From the NCBI RefSeq assembly GCF_010725725.1, contig NZ_AP022599.1, positions 3,286,001 to 3,350,000 on the forward strand: a DNA stretch of 64,000 nt, read 5' to 3'. Position numbers and translations under genes: made by a program. Source of the DNA: Mycolicibacterium pulveris (GTDB lineage Bacteria > Actinomycetota > Actinomycetes > Mycobacteriales > Mycobacteriaceae). Numbering within the stretch: the first letter of the stretch is position 1; every line of letters starts with the position of its first letter. The notes under the pieces were generated by a model that saw only the letters and a list, made by a program, of their open reading frames with translations, had not been told where the DNA came from and did no database searches. Shown one piece after another: positions 61,814-64,000 of the stretch.

Positions 61814-62631
61814 TTCTTGACCAAGCAGTACAGCCGGTAAGACAGGTCGCCCCGTTCGACCTCTTCGTACAGCGGGGAGCCCTTGGTGACGGCGACGTCA
61901 CGGCCGAACCTGCGCAACAGCTTCGGCGCATGCCGGTTGATCAGCTCCTGGTAGCGCGGCGAGTTCATTTCGAGCCCGCGCAGCACCTGCTTGTTGATCT
62001 CCTCTTCCGACACCAGCTGCAGCGACGAATCCCTAAGTGCGGCTTCCCATTCCGGAATACCGGCCCGATCACGGAGATCGGCGTAGAGGAAGTGCCCGCC
62101 TGGCGCGAGCACCCTGACGACTTCGGCCAAGAACCGACGGTAGTTGGGGTAGAGGTGCGCCGCTTCGACGTTGATGACCGCGTCGAAGCTCTCGTCGGGA
62201 AACGGCAGGTTCTCGGCATCGCCCTGCACGAACGACAATCCGGGCAGTTGGTGCCTGCGCTTACAGAACTCGATGCCCGCCGGGTTGAGATCCAGACCGG
62301 TGTAGGACGCCGGGCGCATGGTGCGCGTGATGTAGGAGGCGGCGCCGCCGTGACCGCAACTGACCTCCAGCACCCGTTTGCCTTCAAGATCGGTCTGCGC
62401 CGCCACCCGGTGGTAGAGCTGAATGCAGAGCCGGTCGGGCTCGTCCGAGGGGTCCAGCGGCAGATTCATCGGCGGATCTTCCTCATATCCCCAGTTGAGG
62501 AAGAGGACTTCGTCGGTACCGAGCCGCCGGGTCACCAGGCTGTACCCGTACTTACCGATGACCTTCCCGAGGTGTCGGTGCGAGAAGTTGACGACCTTGG
62601 TGACCACCGGTCGGTAAATTTGCTCAATCAT
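61810..62631 (-). CDS. SAM-dependent methyltransferase, phthiotriol-O-methyltransferase-like
   Basis: 273 aa from ATG 62631; the frame to 62793 upstream is not family-like. Motif I is [15 protein letters not shown], followed by [40 protein letters not shown] and [14 protein letters not shown]. The overall sequence ([20 protein letters not shown]) closely resembles Rv2952, which methylates phthiotriol in PDIM/PGL, and the glycopeptidolipid methyltransferases. In this cluster the substrate may be an acyl-chain hydroxyl or a sugar. It is divergent from the third acyltransferase (88 bp). Confidence 0.85.
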   Translation of the reverse strand: MIEQIYRPVVTKVVNFSHRHLGKVIGKYGYSLVTRRLGTDEVLFLNWGYEEDPPMNLPLDPSDEPDRLCIQLYHRVAAQTDLEGKRVLEVSCGHGGAASYITRTMRPASYTGLDLNPAGIEFCKRRHQLPGLSFVQGDAENLPFPDESFDAVINVEAAHLYPNYRRFLAEVVRVLAPGGHFLYADLRDRAGIPEWEAALRDSSLQLVSEEEINKQVLRGLEMNSPRYQELINRHAPKLLRRFGRDVAVTKGSPLYEEVERGDLSYRLYCLVKN

Positions 62632-62719
62632 CGGCTCCAGTATTTCAGGCGCACGACATAATGTCTGCGGCAGGTGCGAAGTGCGCACGGGTCGGAGAGA
62701 ATCGGAGAGAAGAGGTGAC

Positions 62720-64000
62720 GTGAGGTTCGGCGATGCCCAACCCGAGTCGAGATCCGGCCTCCCCGCCAGCGGTGACCCCACGGTCGACAACACGTTGGCC
62801 TACATGGACCAGGCGTCATATCTGTGGGTACGGGTCAGCGGCCACGTCCACGGTATCCAGTGCACGTGGGTGTATCCACGCGACGTCGACCTCGACGGAT
62901 TGCGCCGGCTGCGCGACAACCTCGCCTACGGCCTGTTGGGACGCCGGGTCGAGCCGTCCCCGTTTCCGTTCGGACGACACCGCTGGGTGGCGTGCCACGA
63001 GGCGCCGGAGATCGACATCGCCGAACCGGCCCGCGCGCGTACCGCGGTCGCGGAGTGGGTCGACGAACGCGCACAGGTGCCAGTCGACCCGGAGTTCGGT
63101 CCGGGTTGGCACCTCGGGGTCCTTCCGATCGAGAACTATGGCGGGGCGGTCAGTTTGGTGGCCTCCCACACCGTGGTCGACGGGCTCGGCCTGTGTCTTG
63201 CGGTCGCGGACGCGGCCAAGGGGGTACGGCACGACTTCGGTTATCCACCGCCGGGTTCTCGCGCCAGAAGGCAAGCCTGGACGGAGGATGCCCGCCGGGC
63301 CGCACGCGACCTACCGCGAGTCGCCCGCGCGCTCGGCGCCACGGTGAAGCTGGGGGTTCGCGACCTGCCCGACCTCGTCAAGCAGAGGCCCGCGCGGCCC
63401 CGTCGCAGCCGCGAGCCCGACCGGCCGGCAGTGGTGCCCACCGCGACCGTCTACATCGATCTGGCCGACTGGGACGCCTGCGCCGAGCGGCTGCACGGCA
63501 CGAGCAACGCGCTCATCGCCGGGTTCGCGGCGCAGCTGGGACGGCGATTCGGGCGGGTGCGCGCCGCAGACAACTTCGTCACCTTGTCGTATCCGGTCAA
63601 CGACCGCACCGAAAACGACTTGCGCGCCAACGCGATCAAGGGCATCGACTTCGCCGTCGATCCCGGCCCGGTGACGTCGGACCTTCGCGACATGCGCAAC
63701 ACGATCAAGCAGGCGCTCGTCGAGGGGATGGGCAAGTTCAAGGACTTCGAGCGCGTCTTCCCGCTGGTTCCGATGGTCCCCACAGGGTTGGTGAAGAAGG
63801 TGCCGCTGGGCGCGATGAACTCCGCTGACCTGCAGGTCGGCTGCTCGAACCTCGGTGAACTCGACCCTGCGGTGGCCTATGCCGACGGCACCGAAGCCGA
63901 GACCGTCTCGTTTCGGATGGTGGAGCAGAACCTGACGACAAAAAGCCCCGAACTCGCCGGGGGCGAGCTCAATTTGGGAACCGGGAGAATCAACGGCAAG
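62720..64000 (+). CDS. Condensation/WS-DGAT-like acyltransferase C (cut by window end)
   Basis: 427 residues seen, no stop before base 64000. The start is GTG 62720 with AGAAGAGG nearby. It is homologous to A and [53 protein letters not shown], catalytic [10 protein letters not shown] (His150, Asp154, Gly155), [18 protein letters not shown] and [15 protein letters not shown]. It is the third HxxxDG copy, separated from the others by the leftward methyltransferase. Confidence 0.85.
   Translation, partial: MRFGDAQPESRSGLPASGDPTVDNTLAYMDQASYLWVRVSGHVHGIQCTWVYPRDVDLDGLRRLRDNLAYGLLGRRVEPSPFPFGRHRWVACHEAPEIDIAEPARARTAVAEWVDERAQVPVDPEFGPGWHLGVLPIENYGGAVSLVASHTVVDGLGLCLAVADAAKGVRHDFGYPPPGSRARRQAWTEDARRAARDLPRVARALGATVKLGVRDLPDLVKQRPARPRRSREPDRPAVVPTATVYIDLADWDACAERLHGTSNALIAGFAAQLGRRFGRVRAADNFVTLSYPVNDRTENDLRANAIKGIDFAVDPGPVTSDLRDMRNTIKQALVEGMGKFKDFERVFPLVPMVPTGLVKKVPLGAMNSADLQVGCSNLGELDPAVAYADGTEAETVSFRMVEQNLTTKSPELAGGELNLGTGRINGK

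Overview
The window is high-GC actinobacterial chromosome. Gene content and order point to a rapidly growing mycobacterium (Mycolicibacterium type): an MspA-family porin locus, mprAB-pepD, galU-moeA/glp-rimJ-sepX/glpR, an F420-dependent oxidoreductase behind a KstR-type operator, and a mycobacterial methyl-branched-lipid polyketide synthase. The stretch 1.4-35 kb keeps the order of the M. tuberculosis Rv0953c-Rv0996 neighbourhood (my recollection of that order, not a search).

Layout. 0-1.4 kb: end of a thiolase-like gene and an orphan modA. 1.4-11.3 kb: LLM-class oxidoreductase, two membrane proteins, purN-purH, a lipoprotein gene that appears frameshifted, and an AAA/VWA pair. 11.4-21.3 kb: a long leftward run ending in a tightly overlapping acyl-CoA catabolic operon (AtuA-like protein, two acyl-CoA dehydrogenases, biotin-dependent carboxylase alpha and beta, enoyl-CoA hydratase, SDR) whose enzyme set resembles the acyclic-terpene/leucine (Atu/Liu) logic. 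21.5-26.2 kb: rpmF, the MprAB envelope-stress system with its target protease pepD, moaB2. 26.4-28.4 kb: tandem duplication of an MspA-type porin gene with its leader and terminator. 28.4-35.1 kb: mscL, SAF protein, redox chaperone gene with a CIRCE operator, 5-FCL, galU, glp/moeA, rimJ, sepX/glpR, then tRNA-Ala(CGC).

35.08-45.06 kb is an integrated prophage remnant in the 3' end of the tRNA-Ala gene. It is bounded by 53-bp perfect direct repeats (attL/attR) and has matching tandem 11-bp integrase arm-type repeats inside both ends. Int has lost its N-terminal half and is fused by deletion to a 5'-truncated tape-measure gene. A minor-tail gene is split by an IS481-family element whose 6-bp target duplication lets the original frame be rebuilt exactly. 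Where lysis genes would be expected lies lower-GC cargo: a Schlafen-AlbA_2 protein and a convergent trypsin-like protease. I regard these two as the best candidate for an undescribed (defence-like) system. Small phage genes of one paralogous family follow.

Beyond attR, 45.2-47.9 kb carries a type VII secretion-like trio (EspC-like protein with a YxxxD motif, DUF1023 alpha/beta hydrolase, lipoprotein), then decayed fragments, an SDR and sodA. From 51.3 kb to the window end lies an envelope-lipid cluster: a complete KS-AT-DH-ER-KR-ACP polyketide synthase with a methylmalonyl-type AT signature, a PapA acyltransferase, three homologous HxxxDG acyltransferases (the last cut by the window end) and a methyltransferase like the phthiotriol O-methyltransferase. 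The layout resembles pks5-type lipooligosaccharide loci. An AT-rich stretch precedes it.
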